DNA from: Bacillota bacterium
GTDB lineage: Bacteria > Bacillota > Clostridia > Oscillospirales > Oscillospiraceae
Assembly (NCBI GenBank): GCA_017861415.1
Contig: JAGFXS010000030.1
Span: forward strand, 1 to 11,115
DNA: 11,115 nucleotides
Direction of reading: 5' to 3'
Part shown: piece by piece, positions 1-6,121 of the stretch
Numbering within the stretch: the first letter of the stretch is position 1
Layout of the letters: every line of letters begins with the position of its first letter
Position numbers and translations under genes: made by a program
The notes under the pieces: model-generated
Database searches by the model: none
Told to the model about the DNA's origin: nothing
Seen by the model: only the letters and a program-made list of their open reading frames with translations

Positions 1-244
1 CAGGGGATTCCTGCACCTGAGGATTGGTATTCTCTAGGGCATCTCGAAAAGCAGAGACTGAATCCAGATTGTTAGCGGATGCACGGATCTTTTCTCGAAG
101 CGTTTCCTCAAAAGTAACATACTTTGCCTTATAGCCGGGGGTTTCAGCGTTAGCAATGTTATCTAAGGTAGCCGTTTGCTTCATCCATAGAAAATTCATG
201 GACCGCTCCATCATGTACATGGAATTGCTGCCTAGCCACTCCAT
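1..244 (-). CDS. flgB: Flagellar basal-body rod protein FlgB, 5' part only (gene runs off the left edge)
   Basis: FlgB is a proximal rod subunit of the flagellar basal body, exported by the flagellar type III apparatus and assembled in the periplasm/cell-wall zone. Eighty-one codons are visible. The N-terminal helix carries the rod-protein signature: residues around 25-38 read LDNIANAETPGYK, the form of the rod/hook motif (N-I-A-N-x-x-T-P-G-Y) typical of FlgB. The start ATG at 242-244 is preceded by a strong Shine-Dalgarno AAGGAGGGA (251-259) at 6-nt spacing. The gene is the first of its transcription unit; in related bacteria flgC, fliE and other basal-body genes follow, which would lie outside the window. 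Two candidate promoters (SigA and sigma-28 types) and a leader hairpin lie upstream. The 3' end cannot be judged. The family call is secure from the motif and context. Confidence 0.93.
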   Translation of the reverse strand, partial: MEWLGSNSMYMMERSMNFLWMKQTATLDNIANAETPGYKAKYVTFEETLREKIRASANNLDSVSAFRDALENTNPQVQESP

Positions 245-275
245 CCTGTATCCCTCCTTGCGTTTGCCACAGGAT
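243..275 (-). promoter_or_regulatory. Leader hairpin of flgB with Shine-Dalgarno in the loop
   Basis: On the minus strand, ATCCTGT (269-275) is perfectly complementary to ACAGGAT (243-249), giving a 7-bp stem around a 19-nt loop. The loop contains the flgB Shine-Dalgarno, and the 3' arm covers the first two bases of the start codon. The stem would be present in transcripts from both upstream promoters. The sequence at the start codon, ATACAGGATGG, resembles the CsrA SELEX consensus RUACARGGAUGU with one base missing, and the Shine-Dalgarno supplies a second GGA. Folding and CsrA binding are inference. Confidence 0.4.
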
Positions 276-282
276 TCCCCTA

Positions 283-311
283 CTTATAGTAGAGGAAAGG
301 ACCGTTGTCAA
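283..311 (-). promoter_or_regulatory. SigA-type promoter for the flgB operon
   Basis: On the minus strand there is a perfect -35 TTGACA (306-311), a 17-bp spacer and a -10 TATAAG (283-288), one base off TATAAT. The expected transcription start is near 276, giving a leader of about 30 nt before the flgB ATG. The -10 lies inside a small inverted repeat, CTACT-TAT-AGTAG (280-292), which may be chance or an operator. This corresponds in position to the SigA promoter of the Bacillus subtilis fla/che operon. Confidence 0.8.
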
Positions 312-604
312 TATCGCAGATTAAAGTATGTATTCTAATAGGCGCTTCCAACGAAACATATTTGGTAACAAATGATAAAAAATTTCCACGTTTTATATCG
401 ATTAATTATAAATGGACTTTAGAGAAAAAACAACTTGTTTTGACAAAACTTGTGAAAAAATATGCGAAGATTGCCACATCCGACAAAATCCGTTAAAAAA
501 TTAGCGCTAATTGTCGCCAGAAATGATATAAAGAAGAAAAAAAGGGAATAAATAGAAGCTCAAATATGGAAAATATAGAAAATTGCAATCAATCTCAATG
601 CGCA
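312..604. other. AT-rich intergenic stretch between the csrA terminator and the flgB promoter
   Basis: No convincing gene is seen here on either strand; the stretch is visibly richer in A and T than the neighbouring coding DNA. It holds the sigma-28-type promoter at 395-421, a 13-bp palindrome GTTTTGACAAAAC (437-449) with a flanking direct repeat AACTTGT (432-438 and 447-453), a 14-bp palindrome AATTAGCGCTAATT (499-512), and CGACAA (481-486) matched by TTGTCG (511-516). These small symmetric elements sit upstream of the flgB promoters and could be regulator sites; none matches a binding site I can name. Confidence 0.6.
395..421 (-). promoter_or_regulatory. Sigma-28 (SigD-type) promoter upstream of the flgB operon
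   Basis: The minus strand reads TAAA (418-421), a 15-bp spacer and ATCGATAT (395-402), compared with the SigD consensus TAAA-N15-GCCGATAT: all four -35 bases, the exact spacer and six of eight -10 bases match. It points at flgB and would give a leader of about 140 nt that passes through the SigA promoter. B. subtilis has the same arrangement (SigD promoter upstream of the SigA promoter), which supports the call. Confidence 0.6.
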
Positions 605-638
605 AAAGGCCGGCACCTGAATTCAGGTGCCGGCCTTT
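605..638 (-). terminator. Intrinsic terminator after csrA
   Basis: A 34-bp perfect inverted repeat, AAAGGCCGGCACCTGAA joined to its complement, lies 9 nt beyond the csrA stop codon. On the minus strand the G+C-rich stem is followed by TTTT and then GCG. The U-tract is short but the stem is very strong, so this most likely ends the flgM-to-csrA transcript. Its symmetry means it could also work in the opposite direction, though no plus-strand gene reads into it. Confidence 0.88.
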
Positions 639-647
639 ACAAATCAA

Positions 648-917
648 TTATAGTGTGGGGGCCGCAGGCGGTGTATTTCCGGTGGGGTGCCCCTTGATAC
701 CGCTAAGAAAGGACAGCAAATCGGTGGGTGCGGTGCTGCCCATGGCAGCATTGCGGTTCTCTTCCATCACCGTCCGCAGTTCGCTGCGAAGGATTGAGAG
801 ACTGCGCGGGGCTTCAATGGCTAGACGCACCCGTCCGGCCTCAACAGAAACAACGGTCACTTGAATATCCTCGCCGATGTAAAGAGACTCCCCTGACTTG
901 CGTTGTAAAATCAACAT
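648..917 (-). CDS. csrA: Carbon storage regulator CsrA, RNA-binding translational regulator
   Basis: CsrA is a small dimeric RNA-binding protein that recognises GGA motifs in mRNA leaders; in flagellated Gram-positives it represses flagellin translation and is antagonised by FliW. The 89-residue product begins MLILQRKSGE and shows the conserved five-strand fold (IGEDIQVTVVSVEAGRVRLAIEAP). Leu4 and Arg44, the residues central to RNA binding, are present, as is Glu46. The family is usually about 60-75 residues; here a Pro/Ala/Gly-containing tail runs from about residue 56 to 89. The start codon lies within the end of fliW (7-nt overlap, ATGTTGA), so the two are probably translationally coupled. 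It is the last gene of its unit. The call is secure; the role of the tail is unknown. Confidence 0.95.
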   Translation of the reverse strand: MLILQRKSGESLYIGEDIQVTVVSVEAGRVRLAIEAPRSLSILRSELRTVMEENRNAAMGSTAPTDLLSFLSGIKGHPTGNTPPAAPTL

Positions 918-1372
918 ATGGCATCCGCCTCTCTGCTTGCAAACTCCGATAGGAGGTGGCGCATATGAAATTCAGGGGTGTCTAGAATTACCTGCATAGC
1001 TTCGCGGGTGTCTTCGTTGATAACCACGGGACATTTCAGATTGATGGTGCTTTCCGATATGGGATCCTTAACTACACAAAGAACATAGTAGCAAAGGTCA
1101 TGGCTGGAGCCTACTTTCATGGACCGCAGTTCCTCAGGCTGAAGAATGGGGGCGTAGTTCGGATCGAGGGTAAACGGGTTCATCACCAAAAAAGCCAAAG
1201 CCGGTGTCGTGATGCTTTGCAGACAGAGGAGTGCGGAATCCTCCCCGTCAAAGGGGATCAGCAAAAACTCCCGCTCTTCTTCAAAACCAAAAATCCCTTT
1301 GGGGAAATGCAGCACTTCCTCGGTACTGTACGGTACGGGCCCAAAAAACTTTGTGTTGATGTCCAAAGGCAT
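911..1372 (-). CDS. fliW: Flagellar assembly factor FliW
   Basis: FliW is a cytoplasmic protein that binds either flagellin or CsrA. When flagellin is exported, free FliW inhibits CsrA and so relieves repression of flagellin translation. The 153-residue product has the family pattern: HFPKGIFGFEEEREF at about 22-36, LQSITTPALAFLVMNP near 51-66, then TINLKCPVVIN at 109-119 and the closing MQVIL...RHLL at about 126-141. B. subtilis FliW is slightly shorter (143 residues). The start ATG is preceded by AGGAGGT (1376-1382), which sits in the gap after the upstream gene's stop (11 nt). It overlaps csrA by 7 nt. The flagellin gene, often next to this pair, is not in the window. Confidence 0.95.
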   Translation of the reverse strand: MPLDINTKFFGPVPYSTEEVLHFPKGIFGFEEEREFLLIPFDGEDSALLCLQSITTPALAFLVMNPFTLDPNYAPILQPEELRSMKVGSSHDLCYYVLCVVKDPISESTINLKCPVVINEDTREAMQVILDTPEFHMRHLLSEFASREADAIC

Positions 1373-1383
1373 TTGACCTCCTA

Positions 1384-1992
1384 TCAGGCGTGTACATCTA
1401 CCGGCACATAGTTAGGGTCGGCAGAGGGGGGCACATAGATCATGCCGCCGATGTATTTAATAATAATATCGGGCTGCCGGACTACGGAAATCTGAATATC
1501 GCCGGGGGTAAAATCGAAGGAAGGTTGGCTGGTACGCCAATCAAAATTGAGTTTATCCATTTCGTAGCGAATATTCAGCTCGCCCTCATCCCACGTGATT
1601 TCGGCATCTTGGGTGGGAATAAATTTGATACCTACGTTAGGTTTTATGTCTTTTGCTACGGCATCCTGTGCAAATTGCGTAATCATCTCCTGCCCTATAC
1701 GTGCGCTTAGAAGCAGTTTACCCTGCTGTGCGTAGGTAGCGGTGGCCTCATAAGCCGCCTGATGACCTTCTTTAGCATTTTCCTGCAGGGTGGAGGCAAA
1801 GGAGGGGGATACGGAGTTGCGAGCCTCGAAGGTATCAATATTTAATCGAATGGGACGGCTCTTTATACTTAGGCCGCCGTCCTCCTGAGTAACCTCCACT
1901 TCAGCCGTGCCGCGGAGATACTCCAACTTGGCATTGTTGACCTTCATTTCCAATTCAATAGGAATGGTTGTAATCTCAATTAGGGGAAACAT
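1384..1992 (-). CDS. DUF6470 (YviE-like) flagellar-locus protein of unknown function
   Basis: This 202-residue protein is recognised mainly from position and style: it lies between flgL and fliW, where B. subtilis has yviE, and starts MFPLIEITTIPIELEM like members of the DUF6470 family. It has no signal peptide or membrane segment. Beta-rich N- and C-terminal parts flank a polar, helical Ala/Glu/Gln-rich centre (about residues 65-110), and the C-terminus carries FTPGDIQISVVRQPDIIIKY and a YVPP...NYVPVDV ending. The start is supported by GAGGAGGA about 7 nt upstream. No biochemical role is established to my knowledge; linkage suggests a part in late flagellar assembly. An unexplained 174-nt gap separates it from flgL. 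Confidence 0.82.
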   Translation of the reverse strand: MFPLIEITTIPIELEMKVNNAKLEYLRGTAEVEVTQEDGGLSIKSRPIRLNIDTFEARNSVSPSFASTLQENAKEGHQAAYEATATYAQQGKLLLSARIGQEMITQFAQDAVAKDIKPNVGIKFIPTQDAEITWDEGELNIRYEMDKLNFDWRTSQPSFDFTPGDIQISVVRQPDIIIKYIGGMIYVPPSADPNYVPVDVHA

Positions 1993-2166
1993 GTAGAGAC
2001 TCCTCCTCAGCCATTACATCAGAACCGTCAGCATATAAGAGCCCTTAATACGGCGGATGTAGCGAAAGTGTTGATTATTTTGGAATTCTGGCATGTATAC
2101 CACAAAAGCGAACCTCGCCCGATAGTCTGCCAGGTGATTCAAATACAATTAATTTTGATAGAAAGG

Positions 2167-3306
2167 TTACTGCATAAAATCAATGAGGGACTGCCCGACA
2201 ATATCAGAGCCCACCTTCAGTGCAGAATTGTAGCAATATTGGGCCCAAGAAAAGTCCGTAATGGCATCGGCCAGGTCTGCTTGCTCTAGGCTGGTAATCT
2301 GTTCCTGCAAGGAATATGTGTTTTCGGTCAGACGATCTTCAGTAGTCTGCAGGTAGTTGGTCTCGCCATCCATGCTTGTCCATTGGTTCACAAGGGTGCC
2401 TAAGGCGGTCTGCAACTTTGATGTCAGCCGCTGTAAATCTTCCGCATCGCTGTCCTTGGCGTATTTTCCGTCAGCATCACAGTTGGAGAGTATGGTGCCC
2501 ATTTCCTTCATGAGAGAGACAACGTTCGCGGGATCGCCGTCCTCATCTTCCCCAAAGCCAATATAGGACAGGGCGGAAATAGCGGAGTTGAAAACTGTGG
2601 CGCTATTAATAGTCCCGTTCTCCACAGAGAGTCCGGCACCGATATCAATGGGAGCGGATTCATAGGTTGCGGCGATTAGCTTGGTGTAATCGCTATTGTT
2701 AGCGTGGGCATAAAAGACACCCCAGTCAGAAGTGGGATCCACAGTGCTGGGATCGGGGGGATACTCCGGTGTAGACGGCCGTGCTGGCGCCAATGGAGGT
2801 TCGGCGGTATCATATGTGGTGTCAACAGGGATACCGCGGAACAAAAGTTCCCCGCTGGTGTCGTCCCAAGAAAAGGGGACGTTCATACCGTCGTTTCCGG
2901 CAAAGATGAATGCGTCACCGTACTTGCTGTTCAGGGTCTGCACAATGGATTGTGAAGAGTTTTTGAGCACGGCGCCCAAGGACTGACGTCCGCTACCTGT
3001 GGCATCACTGATGGCCTTCAAAGAGACATCATTGGCAGCTGTCTCCACCAAAGACTTGACGGAGCTTACAGCACTCCAGGCGGAGTCGTACTTGTTACTG
3101 AGATTCTTTATATTAGTCAGCTGATCGCTGGTGGTGGAGAGTTGGCGGCGCAGCTTGAAGGCCATGGTAGCGGCGGCGGGATCCTCTGCATAGCTGTTAA
3201 ACTGCCGTCCGGTCAGCACACGGGTTCTCGTCTGCGTGAGAGTATTTGAGGCGCGCATTAGGTCGGCCTTATAATTGAGTAAAGTCCCGTTGGTGGTAAT
3301 CCGCAT
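2167..3306 (-). CDS. flgL: Flagellar hook-filament junction protein FlgL (HAP3)
   Basis: FlgL is the second junction protein that joins the hook to the filament; it is exported and assembles outside the cell. The 379-residue product has a flagellin-like N-terminus (MRITTNGTLLNYKADLMRA, then LTGRQFNSYAEDPAAATMA) and a flagellin-like C-terminus (LADAITDFSWAQYCYNSALK...GQSLIDFMQ). These form the coiled D0/D1 core. It is longer than B. subtilis FlgL (298 residues); the extra length is central and includes a proline-rich run at residues 170-191 with nine prolines. Its Shine-Dalgarno AAGGAGGTT (3311-3319) overlaps the flgK stop codon, so flgK and flgL are tightly linked. The partner chaperone FlgN is encoded two genes upstream. 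Flagellin itself is excluded by neighbourhood and the FlgL-type N-terminus. Confidence 0.95.
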   Translation of the reverse strand: MRITTNGTLLNYKADLMRASNTLTQTRTRVLTGRQFNSYAEDPAAATMAFKLRRQLSTTSDQLTNIKNLSNKYDSAWSAVSSVKSLVETAANDVSLKAISDATGSGRQSLGAVLKNSSQSIVQTLNSKYGDAFIFAGNDGMNVPFSWDDTSGELLFRGIPVDTTYDTAEPPLAPARPSTPEYPPDPSTVDPTSDWGVFYAHANNSDYTKLIAATYESAPIDIGAGLSVENGTINSATVFNSAISALSYIGFGEDEDGDPANVVSLMKEMGTILSNCDADGKYAKDSDAEDLQRLTSKLQTALGTLVNQWTSMDGETNYLQTTEDRLTENTYSLQEQITSLEQADLADAITDFSWAQYCYNSALKVGSDIVGQSLIDFMQ

Positions 3307-3317
3307 AATAAACCTCC

Positions 3318-5240
3318 TTATCTGCCTACGAGGCCGGTCCCGTTGATAAGTTTTTCCAACACCTCATCCAGGGTCGTCATCATTCGGCAGGCGGCCGAGT
3401 AAGATTTCTGATACTGCATCAGAGAAGTGGCTTCATCGTTAAGATCAACCCCGGAGACGCTATTGCGAGTTGTTTCAATTTCTATGCTTGAGGTGGTATA
3501 GGTGCTCAGAAGGGTAGTGGTGCTTTTCAGGTCATTGGCCAATGTGCCGGACATATTGGCCAGCATTTCCTGGAAGGTACCTTTAAAGAAGCTGGTGTCT
3601 GGGTGCACAGAATCGGGATTAATCTCCCCCGGGGTATAGTCCAGCTTTCCGGTTAAACTGGACAAAATGAGGACAATATTGTCCGACGCGGTGCTGTTGG
3701 GAGCGGTACCACTGGTGCCGGCCACCATGGAGTTGACAATCCGTATTTCGCCAGTGGCCCATTTTTGCGAGATGGAGATGTTAGCTGCCGTGATCCCAGT
3801 GGTGTCATTGCTGTTGCTGTTTACGCTGAACAGGGCGCCGCCCAAGGAGATGCCCCCCGTGGTAGTATTGTCAAGAGCTGCCTTCATGTCAGCAGTGAGG
3901 GTTGTGGATGTGGTCAAAATGTCGCCCGTGTAATCTGGATAGGTGACAGGGTCGGCTACTTTCACTGGATCCATATAAACGAAGGGGTCGCCGTTCTTAT
4001 CCACAAGGTTTCCCTGGCTGTCCGCCAGATAGCCGGTGTTAGCGCTGTTAAGGGTGCTGGCCAGCTTTTGCGCCAGAGAATCCAATGCGTTTTGGTAATA
4101 AGGGATGCCGCGTTTTGTGGCAGCGTTAATGTCGGTGTATAAAACGCCTCCTGTGGTTTCCACCACGGATTGATCCGTAAATTCACCGGCCTCAGTTAAA
4201 ATCTCTCGGGTGGCCTGAAGGGCTCCATAAATATCGTTATCACGAAGCACCAAGGCAGCGGGGCCGTTGGCCATGGCTTCCCCTTTGGCGTTGGTTAGCT
4301 GGGAAAGGCTAAGGTCGAAGTTGGAGTTGTATTTTTCAGGCGGGATACCCGGCACAACGGACAGCTGGGTGGCATAGGCACCGTCAACCAAAATGGATTT
4401 GCTGGTATCCTGAACAAGGGGATCTGGAGTCGGGATCTGCTGATTGGCTGCCGCGGCATCTGCTGCGCCTTCGGGTGTACCAGCCATTTTTATAATCATT
4501 TTATCCACAGTGAGTCCCGCGCCGACGCTAACGGGCTCATAGGAGACGGAAATCTTCATGTGCTGTGAGAGCTGATCGATGAGCAGATTCCGCTCGTCCC
4601 GGAGCTCAAGGCCGGGGTCGCCCCGCAAATCACTTTTGAAGATGGCGCTGTTTAGATCACGAATACCATTGAGCAGTCCGTTCACGGTGTCCAGGTCCTG
4701 TTCAAATCCGGCAACCTGATTTTCCTTAACTACCTGAAGTCGTTCGGCATAGCTGTTGAAAAGCCGAACCAGAGAGCTGGCAGAGGAGCGTACCAAGGTG
4801 TCAAACTCCTGTCCGCCCACCTTACCGGAGAGGTTCTGGATCTGGGTGATCAGGTCATTAAACTGTGCTTCCATGATACCGCCTTCGTCTTCGCCGCGCC
4901 CCACTTCGTCCAAAATGCTTGCCAGTTCCTCCAAGCCGTAAAGCTTGGCGTCAGAATAGCCCACACTTGACTGCTCATTTCGATAACGGATATCCAGATA
5001 AGGATCCCGGAGCTGACTGATTCCGGTCACCAGGACACCTGCCCCGGCGCTGACCATGTTATTGGAAGAATAGCGATTGGCTGCGTTACCGCTGAGGCTG
5101 ATTTGATCCAGCCGCTGACGGGAGTAGCCGGTGGTGTTGATATTGGAGATGTTATGACCGGTTACATTTAAACCCATCTGAGCAGCGTAAATGCCCATGC
5201 GAGCCGTTGTAAATGAGCCGAAAGTGCTGATATTTTTCAT
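3318..5240 (-). CDS. flgK: Flagellar hook-associated protein FlgK (HAP1)
   Basis: FlgK forms the first junction layer between hook and filament and is an export substrate of the flagellar type III system. The 640-residue product has the rod/hook/HAP signature at the N-terminus (FTTARMGIYAAQMGLNVTGH, then NISNINTTGYSRQR, about residues 9-43). The matching C-terminal helix reads GVDLNDEATSLMQYQKSYSA and continues to residue 640, including CRMMTTLDEVLEKLING. It is longer than B. subtilis (507) and E. coli (547) FlgK, with extra Ala/Thr/Ser/Gly-rich sequence in the middle, expected to be the exposed outer domain. GAGGGAG (5248-5254) gives the ribosome binding site. It lies 27 nt after flgN, whose product is its likely chaperone, and 11 nt before flgL. 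The call is secure. Confidence 0.97.
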   Translation of the reverse strand: MKNISTFGSFTTARMGIYAAQMGLNVTGHNISNINTTGYSRQRLDQISLSGNAANRYSSNNMVSAGAGVLVTGISQLRDPYLDIRYRNEQSSVGYSDAKLYGLEELASILDEVGRGEDEGGIMEAQFNDLITQIQNLSGKVGGQEFDTLVRSSASSLVRLFNSYAERLQVVKENQVAGFEQDLDTVNGLLNGIRDLNSAIFKSDLRGDPGLELRDERNLLIDQLSQHMKISVSYEPVSVGAGLTVDKMIIKMAGTPEGAADAAAANQQIPTPDPLVQDTSKSILVDGAYATQLSVVPGIPPEKYNSNFDLSLSQLTNAKGEAMANGPAALVLRDNDIYGALQATREILTEAGEFTDQSVVETTGGVLYTDINAATKRGIPYYQNALDSLAQKLASTLNSANTGYLADSQGNLVDKNGDPFVYMDPVKVADPVTYPDYTGDILTTSTTLTADMKAALDNTTTGGISLGGALFSVNSNSNDTTGITAANISISQKWATGEIRIVNSMVAGTSGTAPNSTASDNIVLILSSLTGKLDYTPGEINPDSVHPDTSFFKGTFQEMLANMSGTLANDLKSTTTLLSTYTTSSIEIETTRNSVSGVDLNDEATSLMQYQKSYSAACRMMTTLDEVLEKLINGTGLVGR

Positions 5241-5267
5241 AATTGACTCCCTCTAGTAAAAAGACCC

Positions 5268-5744
5268 TTACGCGCGAAAATCCGTCCGCATATTTTGTGG
5301 AAGACTGGGGCCGGGATCCTCATAGCCGATGGTGCTCCGAGGTTCGCCTCCCAGGTCGGTCAGTACCTTTTCAATCTGATGCAGGTTACATTCCAATGTA
5401 TTCTGGGCAACCTCAAAAGCGGCGTGAAACACCTGATACTGCAGACGAAGCTCCTGGGCAAGTTGAAGGGTCTCTGCCTGCAGGGGGGGCGGGGCGTGGG
5501 CGGCCAGATCTCGCAGGGGAACGTTTTCTAGGCCCAAGTCAACGCGGGCAGCCTGTTGCTTCTGTTCGAAACCACGTAGGGACAGGCTAAGAGCCTGCTC
5601 CTGCTTCATGCACAGGTTCAGCCCATTTAAATCGTCATTGCGAACTGCCTGCGTTTTTTCATGCTCGATGTCAGTGAGCTGAGAAAGGGTTGCCTTCAAA
5701 TCACGAAGAAGGGTAAGATACCCTTGAAAATCAAATGGTTTCAA
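5268..5744 (-). CDS. flgN: FlgN-family export chaperone for FlgK and FlgL
   Basis: FlgN is a cytoplasmic, mainly helical chaperone that binds FlgK and FlgL and delivers them to the flagellar export gate. The 158-residue product fits: a long helical N-terminal region (MKPFDFQGYLTLLRDLKATL, continuing with a conserved-looking KQEQALSLSLRGFEQKQQ near residues 47-64), a further helix around 90-130, and a Gly/Pro/Arg-containing tail. The start is TTG (5742-5744), supported by GAGAGGAG with 6-nt spacing (5751-5758). It overlaps the end of flgM by 14 nt. Sequence conservation in this family is low, so the call depends on length, helical pattern and the flgM-flgN-flgK order, which together are strong. 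The short tail from residue 132 may be unstructured. Confidence 0.9.
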   Translation of the reverse strand: MKPFDFQGYLTLLRDLKATLSQLTDIEHEKTQAVRNDDLNGLNLCMKQEQALSLSLRGFEQKQQAARVDLGLENVPLRDLAAHAPPPLQAETLQLAQELRLQYQVFHAAFEVAQNTLECNLHQIEKVLTDLGGEPRSTIGYEDPGPSLPQNMRTDFRA

Positions 5745-6051
5745 TGGAATCTCCTCTCAGTAGAAGCCGAGTAGCAATTTCGGAGGGGTCGGGCTGATAG
5801 GTTCCACTTTGCACCTCTTGTTTTAGTTGTGTAACAGAACCTGTGGTGTTGGCGGTACGAATTTCCCCTACTAGCCGTGACATAAATTCCTGATAAAACT
5901 GGCCGTCGCGGGTGTTTTGTGGGGAAATATTCACTTGATCAAATTGTCCGGACACTGTCTGCGGGCGGGAATTGGAAATCTTCCCCACATCATAAGTGAG
6001 AGACTTCATTACAGGCGGCAAACCGCCGGGGCCGTTTGAATGTATGATCAC
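5731..6051 (-). CDS. flgM: Negative regulator of flagellin synthesis FlgM (anti-sigma-28 factor)
   Basis: FlgM binds sigma-28 (SigD/FliA) and holds it inactive until the hook is finished, after which it is typically exported or otherwise removed. I place the start at GTG 6049-6051 because CGAGGAGGT (6058-6066) lies exactly 6 nt upstream; an in-frame TTG at 6090 lacks such a site. This gives 106 residues, in the family's usual range. The C-terminal half carries the anti-sigma domain: FDQVNIS (37-43), then FYQEFMSRLVGEIR (52-65) and VTQLKQEVQSGTYQPDPSEI (73-92) followed by ATRLL, the most conserved part of FlgM. A G+C-rich hairpin GGCGG-TTTG-CCGCC (6014-6027) lies early in the coding sequence. 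It is the first gene of its unit, directly behind a sigma-28-like -10, so sigma-28 would drive its own inhibitor. Confidence 0.93.
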   Translation of the reverse strand: MIIHSNGPGGLPPVMKSLTYDVGKISNSRPQTVSGQFDQVNISPQNTRDGQFYQEFMSRLVGEIRTANTTGSVTQLKQEVQSGTYQPDPSEIATRLLLRGDSIETI

Positions 6052-6121
6052 GGGAATACCTCCTCGGCCCAGAGAATCATTGCGGGCCAACCAATCTTAA
6101 AAATACCTTTTCTTAACACTG

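Noticed and set aside
305..496. Plus-strand 63-codon frame in the csrA-flgB intergenic region
   Set aside because: It begins with TTG at the -35 of the SigA promoter, has Lys/Ile-rich composition expected of AT-rich non-coding DNA, and crosses both flgB promoters; no recognisable domain.
499..512. Palindrome AATTAGCGCTAATT followed on the minus strand by a T-run, as a second terminator
   Set aside because: The stem would be only 5 bp and AT-rich; the strong terminator at 605-638 already ends the csrA transcript.
3962..4186. Open frames antisense to or out of frame with flgK, flgL, cheA and cheB
   Set aside because: They overlap genes with full family motifs, lack ribosome binding sites and show no domain; they are shadows of biased codon use.
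6049..6090. Longer FlgM starting at TTG 6090
   Set aside because: No good ribosome binding site at that TTG, while the GTG at 6051 has CGAGGAGGT at 6-nt spacing and gives a typical FlgM length.
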